A DNA stretch of 64,000 bases from NCBI GenBank assembly GCA_023666665.1, contig JAMPBN010000004.1:1-64000 (forward strand), read 5' to 3'. Positions 56,385-64,000 of the stretch are shown piece by piece. The DNA comes from Prevotella sp. (lineage in GTDB: Bacteria; Bacteroidota; Bacteroidia; Bacteroidales; Muribaculaceae). Positions within the stretch are counted from its first letter, which is position 1. The number at the start of each line of letters is the position of its first letter. The notes beneath the pieces are model-generated. The model ran no database searches and was not told the origin of the DNA. It saw nothing but the letters and a program-made list of their open reading frames with translations. A program made the translations under genes and the position numbers.

Positions 56385-57683
56385 CTATTCTGCTTTCAGC
56401 AGATAGAAATTTTTCTTGCCGCGCTGGGCGAGGATGTATTTGTCGTTGAGCAGCATTGAGGCGTCGGCCTTGGCCATCGGGTCGGTAACCTTCTCTTTGT
56501 TGATGCTGAGGCCGCCGCCCTGTACCATCTTGCGATATTCGCCTTTGCTTGCAAATACGGAACAATTTTCGGCGGTCAAGAGTTCAGCCAAGGGGGTTTC
56601 GCCGCTCACCACGGCTTCGCGGCTCACGGTAAATTGCGGCACACCCTCCATAACGTCGAGCAGCGTGGCCTCGTCGAGATGGTGAAGTGCTTCCACGGCC
56701 TTGGGGTTGAAGAGTATCTGAGAGGCTTCGATAGCGGCGTCGCAGTCGGCAGCGCTGTGAACCATCGTGGTGATTTCGCGGGCAAGTCGCTTCTGCAGAG
56801 GGCGCTGACCGGGGTCGGCAGCCTGTTCGGCAACGAGCTTTTCAACGTCCTCGCGGCTGAGAGTGGTGAAAATCTTGATATATTTTTCGGCGTCGGCATC
56901 GCTGACGTTGAGCCAGAACTGGTAGAATTTGTAGGGCGACGTGCGCTTGGGGTCGAGCCATACGTTGCCGCTCTCGGTCTTGCCGAACTTGCCGCCGTCG
57001 GCCTTGGTAATCAGCGGGCAGGTCAGAGCAAAAGCCTCGCCGCCCTCAGTGCGACGAATGAGTTCCGTGCCGGTAGTGATATTGCCCCATTGGTCGGAGC
57101 CGCCGAGTTGCAGACGGCAGTTTTTATTGCGGTAGAGATATAGATAGTCGTAACCCTGAAGTAACTGGTAGGAGAACTCGGTGAACGACATACCGTGGGT
57201 GGCGCCATCGCCAAGACGTTTCTTCACGCTGTCTTTAGCCATCATATAGTTAACGGTGATGTGCTTGCCGATGTCGCGGATAAAGTTGAGGAAACCGTAG
57301 TCTTTCATCCAGTCGTAGTTATTGACCAACTCTGCGGCGTTGGGCGCGTCGGAGTCGAAGTCAAGGAACTTGGCAAGCTGCTTTTTGATGGCTTCCTGGT
57401 TGTGGCGCAGAGTCACTTCGTCAATGAGCACGCGCTCCTGGCTCTTCATCGAGGGGTCGCCAATCATACCGGTTGCGCCGCCAATGAGCGCAAGGGGCTT
57501 ATGGCCGGAACGTTGGAAGTGTTTGAGCATCATTACGCCAACGAGGTGGCCAATGTGGAGGGAGTCGGCGGTGGGGTCAATGCCGAGGTAGGCCGTGGCC
57601 ATACCTTTTTTGAGTTCTTCGTCAGTGCCGGGCATGACGGTGTGAATCATGCCGCGCCATGTGAGTTCTTCAATGAAATCCAT
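56385..57683 (-). CDS. tyrS: Tyrosyl-tRNA synthetase
   Basis: A 432-residue class Ic synthetase that charges tRNA-Tyr. HIGH motif: [23 protein letters not shown]-type motif: [13 protein letters not shown]; tyrosine-site blocks [11 protein letters not shown] and [12 protein letters not shown]. The C-terminal S4-like RNA-binding domain is present ([16 protein letters not shown]). Its ATG overlaps the stop of the upstream lipoprotein gene by one base (TAATG), so it is the last gene of the DUF3127-nadE-TonB receptor-lipoprotein operon. Confidence 0.97.
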   Translation of the reverse strand: MDFIEELTWRGMIHTVMPGTDEELKKGMATAYLGIDPTADSLHIGHLVGVMMLKHFQRSGHKPLALIGGATGMIGDPSMKSQERVLIDEVTLRHNQEAIKKQLAKFLDFDSDAPNAAELVNNYDWMKDYGFLNFIRDIGKHITVNYMMAKDSVKKRLGDGATHGMSFTEFSYQLLQGYDYLYLYRNKNCRLQLGGSDQWGNITTGTELIRRTEGGEAFALTCPLITKADGGKFGKTESGNVWLDPKRTSPYKFYQFWLNVSDADAEKYIKIFTTLSREDVEKLVAEQAADPGQRPLQKRLAREITTMVHSAADCDAAIEASQILFNPKAVEALHHLDEATLLDVMEGVPQFTVSREAVVSGETPLAELLTAENCSVFASKGEYRKMVQGGGLSINKEKVTDPMAKADASMLLNDKYILAQRGKKNFYLLKAE

Positions 57684-58552
57684 TACTGTTTGCGGTTATA
57701 GCTAAGTTGGGTTTTAACGTGAATCTTGGTGTTTGATGTCAGATGGGTTATGTCGTATTCCAGCTCGTGAACGCCGGAGTAGTCAACTTCAAATTTCAGG
57801 ATCAGATCGGTGATTTTAAAGACATTGCTCACGCCGTCGGTCACCGGACTGAGTTCGGCCACTGATGCGGTGAAACCGTTTTTGTTGAAGTCAATCTTGA
57901 TATTTTCGAGGTCATATTCTCGGAACTTGAAGACCTTTTCAGCCTCGGTATTCTGCGCCGGGAGGGTTACGCCCTTGGCGTTGAACGTCACGGTTTTGGC
58001 CGACGTGTTGATTTTCATATCGTAGCGCGGGCAAATGCTGTTTTCGAGCTGGTCAACGTGATTGCCGGTGATTTTGTTGTAGTTGGCATATGTCTGAAAC
58101 TTTTCAGGCAAAGACCACACGCGCACCCGCTCGGAGGTGAAGTGACACCAATAAACCGTTGAGAGCCAGCCAAAGCGCAGGTTGTTGACGTTCAAGCCGC
58201 TGGTATAAGCAGGTCCTTCGGTTTTGAAAAAGGTGTAGAGGATGTCGGTGACGTTGCCGGCCTGGTCGCGCTCGTCCTGCATATATTGCTGCAGGCCGTT
58301 GACGCGCACCGTTTGCACCTCAGCATCAGGCTGAAGCTTGAGGTCAACGAATTCGAGGTTGCACAGTCCGGTAGACATATCGCCGGTCAGGTTGATTTTG
58401 GCATAATCGGTGGCAATGCCGTCGCCGGTGATGGTATCAACGGCATAAACAACGCAGTCATCATATTCCTCGAGGTCTTGGGTCGGGTCAATCGCCTTGC
58501 AGGACGCAAGGAGCGTGAGAGCTGCGGCGGAGAGATAGAGTAGTTTCTTCAT
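57683..58552 (-). CDS. Lipoprotein paired with a TonB-dependent receptor
   Basis: A 289-residue lipoprotein ([18 protein letters not shown], lipobox LASC, Cys18). The mature part is beta-rich: [57 protein letters not shown], a pattern like a calycin or DUF4925-type barrel, though I cannot name the family with confidence. It is not a SusD homologue (too short, not TPR-helical). It starts 3 bases after the receptor gene and overlaps tyrS by one base. It may be the surface ligand-binding partner of the receptor. Confidence 0.7.
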   Translation of the reverse strand: MKKLLYLSAAALTLLASCKAIDPTQDLEEYDDCVVYAVDTITGDGIATDYAKINLTGDMSTGLCNLEFVDLKLQPDAEVQTVRVNGLQQYMQDERDQAGNVTDILYTFFKTEGPAYTSGLNVNNLRFGWLSTVYWCHFTSERVRVWSLPEKFQTYANYNKITGNHVDQLENSICPRYDMKINTSAKTVTFNAKGVTLPAQNTEAEKVFKFREYDLENIKIDFNKNGFTASVAELSPVTDGVSNVFKITDLILKFEVDYSGVHELEYDITHLTSNTKIHVKTQLSYNRKQ

Positions 58553-58555
58553 ATT

Positions 58556-60799
58556 TTACATTATGTAGCGCAGGGTTACGCCGAACGTGCGGCGGGAACC
58601 TCTCTGTATAAACTGATTGTTAATCGATTTAAAGTAAAACGTTGAAAAACGTTGATTTAGTATGTTTTCGCCCCAAATGTCGAGCGAAACGTGACTCAGC
58701 TGCAAACGTATTGACGCCCCGAGCAGGGCGTAGAATTTTTGACGCTCCGAGTTCTGTTCATTCCAGTATATCGGGCCGACTCCGCGACCGTTGACTTCAA
58801 GGTCAACGCGGTCGAACCACCACATCGGCAGCGGCTGGGAGTATTGCACGGAAGCATATGCCGTATGCTGCGGGGCGTAAGGCACGTAGTTGCCCTTATA
58901 GTCTTCAAGCTCACCGGTCTCGTTATAGTCACTGAACTTCAGGAACTTGGCATTGGTATAGCCATAGCTTGCGCGGGCAGTCCAGCGCTCGGTGGGGCGG
59001 GCAGTGATTGATGCCTCTGCTCCGACGGAGCGGGTGCGCCCGGCGTTGGTCATCATACGCCCGGTAGAATTGCCGTCGGGAAATACAGTAAGTTGCTGGT
59101 CGCGGATGTCGATATAAAACGCCGCCAAATCGGTAAGAATTTTTCCACCCATACAGCTGAAATGGCCTCCAATTTCGTAATTCCAGGAGTACTCGGGCTT
59201 ATACGAGGCAGTTTCCTCAACGGTGAATTTCTTCTTCTCAGCAGCATTCGGCCCATATGAGGGAATTAGTTCGTCTTGCATTATAGTGCTGAACATCTGC
59301 GTGTTGTAGCCGCCGGCCTTATAGCCCTTGCTCACAGTTGCGTAGAGAATTGACGGCTCACGCATCGGCAGGGCGTAGCTTACCGACACCTTGGGGAGCA
59401 GTTCGAGCCAGTGCTGCTTAAGGTGGTCCTTGTCGTGAACGTCAAGAGCCATATGTGCGCCCCTGATGGTTACACCTGTCGAAGCATCCATCCAATAGAA
59501 CATCGCCGACTCCTCATAGTCCAAGCGCAAGGCGGCGGTAAAAGTCCAGTCGCCGAGCTTGTATTCGCTCTGATGATAGAGCGCCGCACCCCAGTTGGGG
59601 AGCACAAAGTCGGAGTTCAGATAGAAGTGTTCGGAGTCCCATTGCGGCTGTAAGAATGTCGGCATATTTGCCAAGATAAGATTCTGAATGCCATCTTTTT
59701 GGAACTGAACCGGAGCGGTCATCCGCGTGTGTTTTACAAAGCCGAAAGCTCCGGCTATCCAGTTATAATTACCCTCCTTGCCGCGAAAAACGACGTCTTG
59801 GGTAGCACTCGACTCCTTGGTTTTCTGATTTAGAGTGAAGTAGCTCAGCGGCGTGAAGTCGTTGTCGAGCATCATATCGTCGTTGAGGTAGCGCAGTCCG
59901 GTTATGGAACTGAATGTGAACTTGTCGGTGCGCCACTGAATGGTCAGACCCTCGCTCACGGAGGTGCGGTTGTAATAACACGTGTCGTTATAGTTAACTT
60001 CATCCGAGCCGATAAGTTCATAGGGGTAGCCGCCTTGGCGATTGTATGAAAACGCGATGACGTTGTCAACGCTGACGTTATCTTTGGGAAGCCACGCGAG
60101 TTTGAGCCGCGCACCATACTGCTCGGCCTGATCGGCCTTGCGGTTCTGCTTCGGGAAGAGTGAGCGTGTATGTTGGTTAACGTATTGTCCTTCCGTAGAA
60201 TATGCGTTAATATCCAGCCCCATACCAAAGTTGGGTTTAAACATCTGATACAGCCCCATAGCGGCACGCCAGGAGTTGAAGTTACCCCCTTCGAGCAGCA
60301 AACGCATACCCTGATAGTTCAGGGGAGAGAGGGTGTAGACGTTGATTAGTCCGCCCATAGTGTTGCGGCCATAAAGGGCGCTTTGCGGGCCGCGAAGCAC
60401 CTCCACGCGCTCAATATCAAAGAAATCGAAGTCGTAATCGTTTTTATTGAGAACCGGGATGTTGTCAACATTCAATCCCATAGCGGGTTGGTCAATACGT
60501 GCGCCAAGACCGCGCACGTAGATGCTCGAAGTCATTCTTGAACCATATGCGGGGATGAAGAAGTTGGGCACGAGTTCCGACAACTGCTTGGGGTCGGTAA
60601 TATTGAGTCGCTGAATTGCTTGCTGACCCACCGTGGTACTCGAAACCGGTTCAGTTTCAAGGTCGTCGGCAAGCTTGATGGCCGTTACAGACACCTCGCG
60701 GAGCGCCATAGTATCGGGTGCTTCGGTGAGTTCGGAGTCCGTTGCGCGTGCGGGCGCGTATGCGAGGGCAAATAGCAGATATGGTAGGAATCGCTTCAT
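58556..60799 (-). CDS. TonB-dependent outer-membrane receptor
   Basis: A 747-residue receptor with signal peptide MKRFLPYLLFALAYAPARA. A TonB-box-like segment (ALREVSVTAIK) precedes the plug domain, with QLSELVPNFFIPAYGSRMTS, IYVRGLGARIDQPAMGLNVD and IERVEVLRGPQSALYGRNTM. The barrel ends in QRGSRRTFGVTLRYIM with the C-terminal strand pattern. It lacks the N-terminal carboxypeptidase-like domain of SusC proteins and is of the COG1629/FecA-like type that imports siderophores, cobalamin or small ligands. It sits 2 bases after nadE and 3 before the lipoprotein gene. The ligand cannot be read from the sequence. Confidence 0.92.
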   Translation of the reverse strand: MKRFLPYLLFALAYAPARATDSELTEAPDTMALREVSVTAIKLADDLETEPVSSTTVGQQAIQRLNITDPKQLSELVPNFFIPAYGSRMTSSIYVRGLGARIDQPAMGLNVDNIPVLNKNDYDFDFFDIERVEVLRGPQSALYGRNTMGGLINVYTLSPLNYQGMRLLLEGGNFNSWRAAMGLYQMFKPNFGMGLDINAYSTEGQYVNQHTRSLFPKQNRKADQAEQYGARLKLAWLPKDNVSVDNVIAFSYNRQGGYPYELIGSDEVNYNDTCYYNRTSVSEGLTIQWRTDKFTFSSITGLRYLNDDMMLDNDFTPLSYFTLNQKTKESSATQDVVFRGKEGNYNWIAGAFGFVKHTRMTAPVQFQKDGIQNLILANMPTFLQPQWDSEHFYLNSDFVLPNWGAALYHQSEYKLGDWTFTAALRLDYEESAMFYWMDASTGVTIRGAHMALDVHDKDHLKQHWLELLPKVSVSYALPMREPSILYATVSKGYKAGGYNTQMFSTIMQDELIPSYGPNAAEKKKFTVEETASYKPEYSWNYEIGGHFSCMGGKILTDLAAFYIDIRDQQLTVFPDGNSTGRMMTNAGRTRSVGAEASITARPTERWTARASYGYTNAKFLKFSDYNETGELEDYKGNYVPYAPQHTAYASVQYSQPLPMWWFDRVDLEVNGRGVGPIYWNEQNSERQKFYALLGASIRLQLSHVSLDIWGENILNQRFSTFYFKSINNQFIQRGSRRTFGVTLRYIM

Positions 60800-60801
60800 A
60801 G

Positions 60802-62691
60802 TCAGAGAGATTTAATATCGTCGAGCCACAGCGCCGCTTCGGCATCAGAGGGGGCGCGCCAGTCGCCTCGCGGACTGAGACATACTAAGGAAACCTTCGG
60901 GCCGTCGGGCATACACGAGCGCTTGAACTGCTGAGCAAAAAAGCGGCAAATGAACGTCTGCAACCAATGTTTTACAGTCGGGCCATCAAATTTCCCTTCA
61001 AAGGCTCGACAGGCAAGCATATAAATCACCGAAGGCTTGCGGCGCAACGCCAGCAGCTGATAGAGGAAGAAGTCGTGGAGTTCATAAGGACCGACAAGAT
61101 CTTCGGTTTTTTGCGCAATCTTACCCGACGAATCTGCCGGAAGCAGCTCGGGCGACACCGGGGTGTCAATAATATCGGCAAGGATGTCAACGAGTTGAGT
61201 CCACAGACTGCCATACCAGGCCACTTGCGGGCGTATCGCCGTCTTGGGTATGCCGGCATTGATGCCATACATACTCATCTGGTCGCCGTTATACGTGGCC
61301 CAACCAAGGGCGAGTTCGGAGAGGTCACCGGTACCCAACACAAGGCCGCCAACTTTATTGGCAAGGTCCATAAGTATCAGCGTGCGCATACGCGCCTGCG
61401 CGTTTTCGTAGGTAACATCCTGAACCGCAGGGTCGTGGCCGATGTCGCTAAAATGCTGCTTCACGGCTTTGGCTATGGGTATCTCGCGAACTGTTACGCC
61501 GAGGGTTTCCATCAGCTTGTAGGCGTTTGATTTAGTGCGTCCCGAGGTGCCGAAGCCGGGCATCGTGACGGCGTGGATTCCGGTACGCGGCAGTCCGAGC
61601 ATATCGAAGGTCTGACAGGCCACGAGCAGCGCCAACGTGGAGTCCAATCCGCCGCTGATGCCGACAACGAGAGCCTTGGAATGTGTGATTTCCAGACGCT
61701 TTGCCAGGCCGAGACACTGAATGTTTGCAGTTTCCACGCACTGCTGCTCAAGCTTCTTGGGGTCGGACGGGACGAACGGCATCGGGTCAATGGGGCGGCG
61801 CAAATTTTGGCTCACAATTGCGGGAGCTGCCGGGGTCACGTCGATATATTTCCACGCTTCCGGACCATCTTCGCGCACTCGGCAGTCGGTAAACGAGCTG
61901 TTGACAACTCTCTCGGAGCGAATGAGTTGCACATCAATATCGGCGCTTTCATAGAAAGCATCGCGCTGCCAGCGTGGCGAATCGGCCAGCGTTAGGCCGA
62001 GTTCGGCGATTATGGCCTTGCCGTCGAACACCAAGTCGGTGGTTGACTCGCCATAGCCGCTCGCAGAGTAGAGATATGCGCAGCGGAGTGCCGATGACTG
62101 GTGGGTAACGAGTTCGTGAACCTTGGCGCGTTTACCAACCAAGTCGTTAGAGGCGGAGAGGTTGACTATAATTTCCGCGCCGGCAAGAGCTTGGTGGGTC
62201 GACACGGGAATCGGAGCCCACAGGTCTTCGCAGATCTCCACACCGATACGTACTCCATCGAGGACGAAGAGCGTGTGTTGGGCGCGGGCATCGTGGCGAA
62301 ACCAGCGCTTTTCGTAAAACTCGCCGTAGTTGGGCAGGTATTCCTTTGTTTGCACGCCCTTGACTTCGCCCGAGGAGATTACGGCGCCGCAGTTGCGCAG
62401 CGCTCCCGCGATCATCAGCGGAACGCCCACCACGAGCGCCATTGGCAGCTCGGCGGTTTCGCGAGCTATGCGATGAAGCTCGGCAAAGGCCGAATCAATC
62501 AGCGTAGGTTGCAGAAAGAGGTCACCACAAGTATATGCGGTGACACTCAATTCGGGGAACACGGCCAGACGCACGCCGTCGTCGGCCATTTTGCGCGCCA
62601 GGTCTATAATATGGTCAGCGTTGGCTGTGCAGTAGCCTACTTCTACGCGAGGCACTGCCGCAGCAACGCGCACGAAGCTATTTGTCATCAT
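60802..62691 (-). CDS. nadE: Glutamine-dependent NAD+ synthetase
   Basis: A 629-residue two-domain enzyme that makes NAD+ from deamido-NAD+ with ATP and glutamine. N-terminal nitrilase-type glutaminase: AVFPELSVTAYTCGD (Glu), KEYLPNYGEFYEKRWF (Lys), GVEICEDLWAPIP (Cys). C-terminal N-type ATP pyrophosphatase: VVGISGGLDSTLALLVA P-loop, GTGDLSELALGWATYNGD. Length is usual for the long form. It starts directly at the base next to the DUF3127 stop and ends 2 bases before the TonB receptor start, in one operon. Confidence 0.96.
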   Translation of the reverse strand: MMTNSFVRVAAAVPRVEVGYCTANADHIIDLARKMADDGVRLAVFPELSVTAYTCGDLFLQPTLIDSAFAELHRIARETAELPMALVVGVPLMIAGALRNCGAVISSGEVKGVQTKEYLPNYGEFYEKRWFRHDARAQHTLFVLDGVRIGVEICEDLWAPIPVSTHQALAGAEIIVNLSASNDLVGKRAKVHELVTHQSSALRCAYLYSASGYGESTTDLVFDGKAIIAELGLTLADSPRWQRDAFYESADIDVQLIRSERVVNSSFTDCRVREDGPEAWKYIDVTPAAPAIVSQNLRRPIDPMPFVPSDPKKLEQQCVETANIQCLGLAKRLEITHSKALVVGISGGLDSTLALLVACQTFDMLGLPRTGIHAVTMPGFGTSGRTKSNAYKLMETLGVTVREIPIAKAVKQHFSDIGHDPAVQDVTYENAQARMRTLILMDLANKVGGLVLGTGDLSELALGWATYNGDQMSMYGINAGIPKTAIRPQVAWYGSLWTQLVDILADIIDTPVSPELLPADSSGKIAQKTEDLVGPYELHDFFLYQLLALRRKPSVIYMLACRAFEGKFDGPTVKHWLQTFICRFFAQQFKRSCMPDGPKVSLVCLSPRGDWRAPSDAEAALWLDDIKSL

Positions 62692-63075
62692 TTAGAAAGG
62701 CAGGTCTTCGGTGGGACCGGCAGCAGGCAGGTCGGCGGGAGCCGGGGGAAAGTCGCCGGGAATGGTCGAAGCGTGAGTTGCGGGAGCGGCTGCGGTGGCT
62801 GCTCCGGGAGCTACGCGGTCAATCTTAAATGCGCGGATGTCGTTGTACCAGCGGCCGTTATATTCGTGGCTGTCAATGTCGAAGCTAACAACAACTTCGT
62901 CGCCCACAGCCATGGGATACTGGTCGATGCGGTCGCCAAAGAGGTTGAAACACATCTTTTTGGGATATGTCTCCTGGGTTTCGAGTACGTAGTCGCGTTT
63001 ACGCCAGGCGTTGCCGGCTTTTGAGGTGCCTCCCTGCTCGGGGAGTGCAGCAATGATTTTTCCTTTAAGTTCCAT
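62692..63075 (-). CDS. DUF3127 domain protein
   Basis: A 127-residue protein of the DUF3127 family (start MELKGKIIAALPEQGGTSKA, then WRKRDYVLETQETYPKKMCF and VSFDIDSHEYNGRWYNDIRA). The family has an OB-fold-like pattern as in single-stranded DNA-binding proteins, but its function is not established. The last about 40 residues are Ala/Pro-rich with an acidic end (TEDLPF) that recalls the C-terminal tip of SSB (DDDIPF). First gene of the five-gene operon with nadE; no clear TAnnTTTG in the gap upstream. Confidence 0.88.
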   Translation of the reverse strand: MELKGKIIAALPEQGGTSKAGNAWRKRDYVLETQETYPKKMCFNLFGDRIDQYPMAVGDEVVVSFDIDSHEYNGRWYNDIRAFKIDRVAPGAATAAAPATHASTIPGDFPPAPADLPAAGPTEDLPF

Positions 63076-63083
63076 TGTTACAT

Positions 63084-63125
63084 TCGGCGCTCCGCGCCGA
63101 GGGTTAATGCAGGGCTTTGCCCTGC
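63084..63125. repeat. Pair of GC-rich palindromes upstream of the DUF3127 gene
   Basis: TCGGCGC/GCGCCGA with loop TCC at 63084-63100, and GCAGGGC/GCCCTGC with loop TTT at 63109-63125. They belong to the same style of paired palindromes as at 28595, 47239 and 56319. Confidence 0.75.
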
Positions 63126-63211
63126 GGTTAAGGGTTAAGGGTTAATTTTGTAAAAGGTGAAGGGTGAAGATTCTAGTTAAGAGCAATTATCTTAACCATT
63201 AACCCTTAACC
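63126..63211. repeat. Inverted arrays of GGTTAAG/GGTGAAG and CTTAACC heptamers
   Basis: GGTTAAG, GGTTAAG, GGTTAAT (63126-63146) and GGTGAAG twice (63156-63169) on the left; CTTAACC, ATTAACC, CTTAACC (63191-63211) on the right, which is the reverse complement. The two sides can pair over about 20 bases. The stretch fills the gap between the kinase-like and DUF3127 genes; no coding sequence is present in 63076-63224. Confidence 0.85.
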
Positions 63212-63224
63212 TTTATTTCTCTGC

Positions 63225-64000
63225 TCACTTGGTGAGCTGAGAAATAAACTCTTTCATTTCCGGGGTGTGGGCTTCTACGCTCTGCAGCAGCTTGAACTGA
63301 GCCTTGGAGCGAACGAGGTTATGCTCCGGATATTGAATCTTATAGTAAGTGTCGCCGTTGATATAGTCAGCGAGGAAGCGCACCGTCTGCATGTAGGGGA
63401 ACAGAGCGGCGGCGTAGGGCAGATTCTCGATTTCGATGGGGAGCAGGAAGCTCTTGGCCGTGGAGAGATAACCCTCGGTGAAAGCCTTGAATATATCCAT
63501 ATTGAACTCCACATTGTCGAGGTTCTTGTCGTCTTCCAGGCCAGTGTTGGCGCCGGTGCGCATAAAGTCGCCGAAGTCTGAGAAGATAAAGCTCGGCATC
63601 ACGGTATCGAGGTCAATAACGCAGAGGACTGTCTTGCCGTCTTCGTCGAACATCATATTGTTGACCTTGGTGTCGCAGTGACAAATGCGCTTTGGCAGCT
63701 TGCCCTCGCGACCAAGGCGCTCGGCCTTACACATCTCATCGGCGCGGCTTTCGAGTTCGTCAATGTGCCACTTCACCTCGGCAACACGGCCCTTGGGGTC
63801 GGCAGCAACGGCTTCGCGCAGCTGACGCAGACGCAGTTCCATATTGTGGAAGTCGGGAATGGTTTCAACAAGCTTCTCAGGGATGTCTACGAGCATGGCC
63901 TGGAACTGACCGAATGCGCGGCCGGCATCGCGGCTGCTCTCGGGAGTAACGGCCTCAAAAGTCTTTGAGCGCGGAATGAACACCATGATGCGCCAGTAGC
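63225..64000 (-). CDS. Aminoglycoside phosphotransferase-fold kinase (partial)
   Basis: The C-terminal 258 or so residues of an APH/choline-kinase-fold protein; the frame stays open to the window edge (the residues before MVFIPRSKTFEA are YWRI), so the start lies outside. The Brenner-type catalytic motif is ICHCDTKVNNMMFD (HxDxxxxN, with CHCDTKVNN), and the metal motif is CVIDLDTVMPSFIFSDFGD (DxD). Related Bacteroidetes and Bifidobacterium proteins include N-acetylhexosamine 1-kinases (NahK-like), which act on GlcNAc/GalNAc from host glycans; such a role is plausible here but not shown. Confidence 0.8.
   Translation of the reverse strand, partial: YWRIMVFIPRSKTFEAVTPESSRDAGRAFGQFQAMLVDIPEKLVETIPDFHNMELRLRQLREAVAADPKGRVAEVKWHIDELESRADEMCKAERLGREGKLPKRICHCDTKVNNMMFDEDGKTVLCVIDLDTVMPSFIFSDFGDFMRTGANTGLEDDKNLDNVEFNMDIFKAFTEGYLSTAKSFLLPIEIENLPYAAALFPYMQTVRFLADYINGDTYYKIQYPEHNLVRSKAQFKLLQSVEAHTPEMKEFISQLTK

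Noticed and set aside
57683-60799. SusC/SusD pair of a polysaccharide utilisation locus
   Set aside because: The receptor lacks the SusC N-terminal domain and the lipoprotein is short and beta-rich, unlike SusD; no glycan enzymes are next to it.
63126-63211. Telomere-like repeats as a sign of a replicon end
   Set aside because: Only a few heptamers between ordinary chromosomal genes; similar arrays with other units occur elsewhere in the window.
1-64000. tRNA, rRNA, integrase, transposase or prophage genes
   Set aside because: None found on reading all gaps and gene products; the window is chromosomal with small accessory insertions only.

Overview
The window looks like chromosomal DNA of a member of the Bacteroidales, most plausibly Muribaculaceae-like. 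The evidence is Bacteroidetes-type promoters (TAnnTTTG with TTG/TTTG 19-20 bases upstream), a type B ribosomal protein L31, DUF3127, DUF3575, DUF4301, DUF4493, DUF5686 and PCMD-domain proteins, DUF4143 ATPases, four secreted proteins ending in type IX secretion (T9SS)-like C-terminal sorting domains (YFDLxGRRV type), and many SpII lipoproteins. G+C is about half by eye. The family-level placement is inference; no rRNA or tRNA gene is visible to settle it.

Layout. 0-9.5 kb: housekeeping and membrane genes (L31, tRNA methyltransferase, CPBP protease, rubrerythrin, PBP1A, K+/H+-type antiporter, MgtC-like protein, anchored coiled-coil protein), with a truncated winged-helix gene remnant and a symmetric operator-like array at 3.0 kb. 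9.5-14.5 kb: a three-gene envelope cluster (DUF3575 protein, OmpA-like/TPR protein, and a protein made of four tandem beta-barrel-like repeats). 14.6-18.6 kb: a 55-residue ferredoxin, nagB and a large T9SS-type secreted protein with a long structured 5' leader. 18.9-27 kb: a DUF5686 outer-membrane protein facing a compact six-gene operon of secreted proteins and lipoproteins of unknown function. 27.2-28.6 kb: an AAA ATPase/DUF4143 gene with triple 33-bp-period repeats at its promoter. 28.7-35.4 kb: speA-truA and an operon of a decayed GNAT toxin module, trpS, a cytoplasmic GH13 enzyme and plsC. 35.4-41.5 kb: a CotH-type protein, a candidate small RNA, a nucleotide-sugar dehydratase/epimerase and a GH16 glucanase. 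41.6-47.1 kb: dapB, lepB, a second ATPase/DUF4143 gene again preceded by 33-bp-period repeats of unrelated sequence, an aminotransferase and a radical SAM protein. 47.3-54.7 kb: a four-gene surface operon with three DUF4493 lipoproteins. 54.8-64 kb: DUF4301 protein, then a gapless operon DUF3127-nadE-TonB receptor-lipoprotein-tyrS, and a kinase-like gene cut by the window end.

The two most unusual things are: (1) two ATPase/PD-(D/E)XK-like genes, unlinked and divergent in sequence, that each carry three direct repeats with an exact 33-bp period at their promoters, together with a third accessory gene (the wHTH remnant) whose upstream region has an exactly symmetric four-half-site array with 32-bp steps; and (2) the six-gene secreted operon at 21.2-27.0 kb, which has no function I can assign. 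Between genes lie recurrent paired GC-rich palindromes and short heptamer arrays, some of which have entered coding sequence. No CRISPR array, transposase, integrase, rRNA or tRNA was seen.
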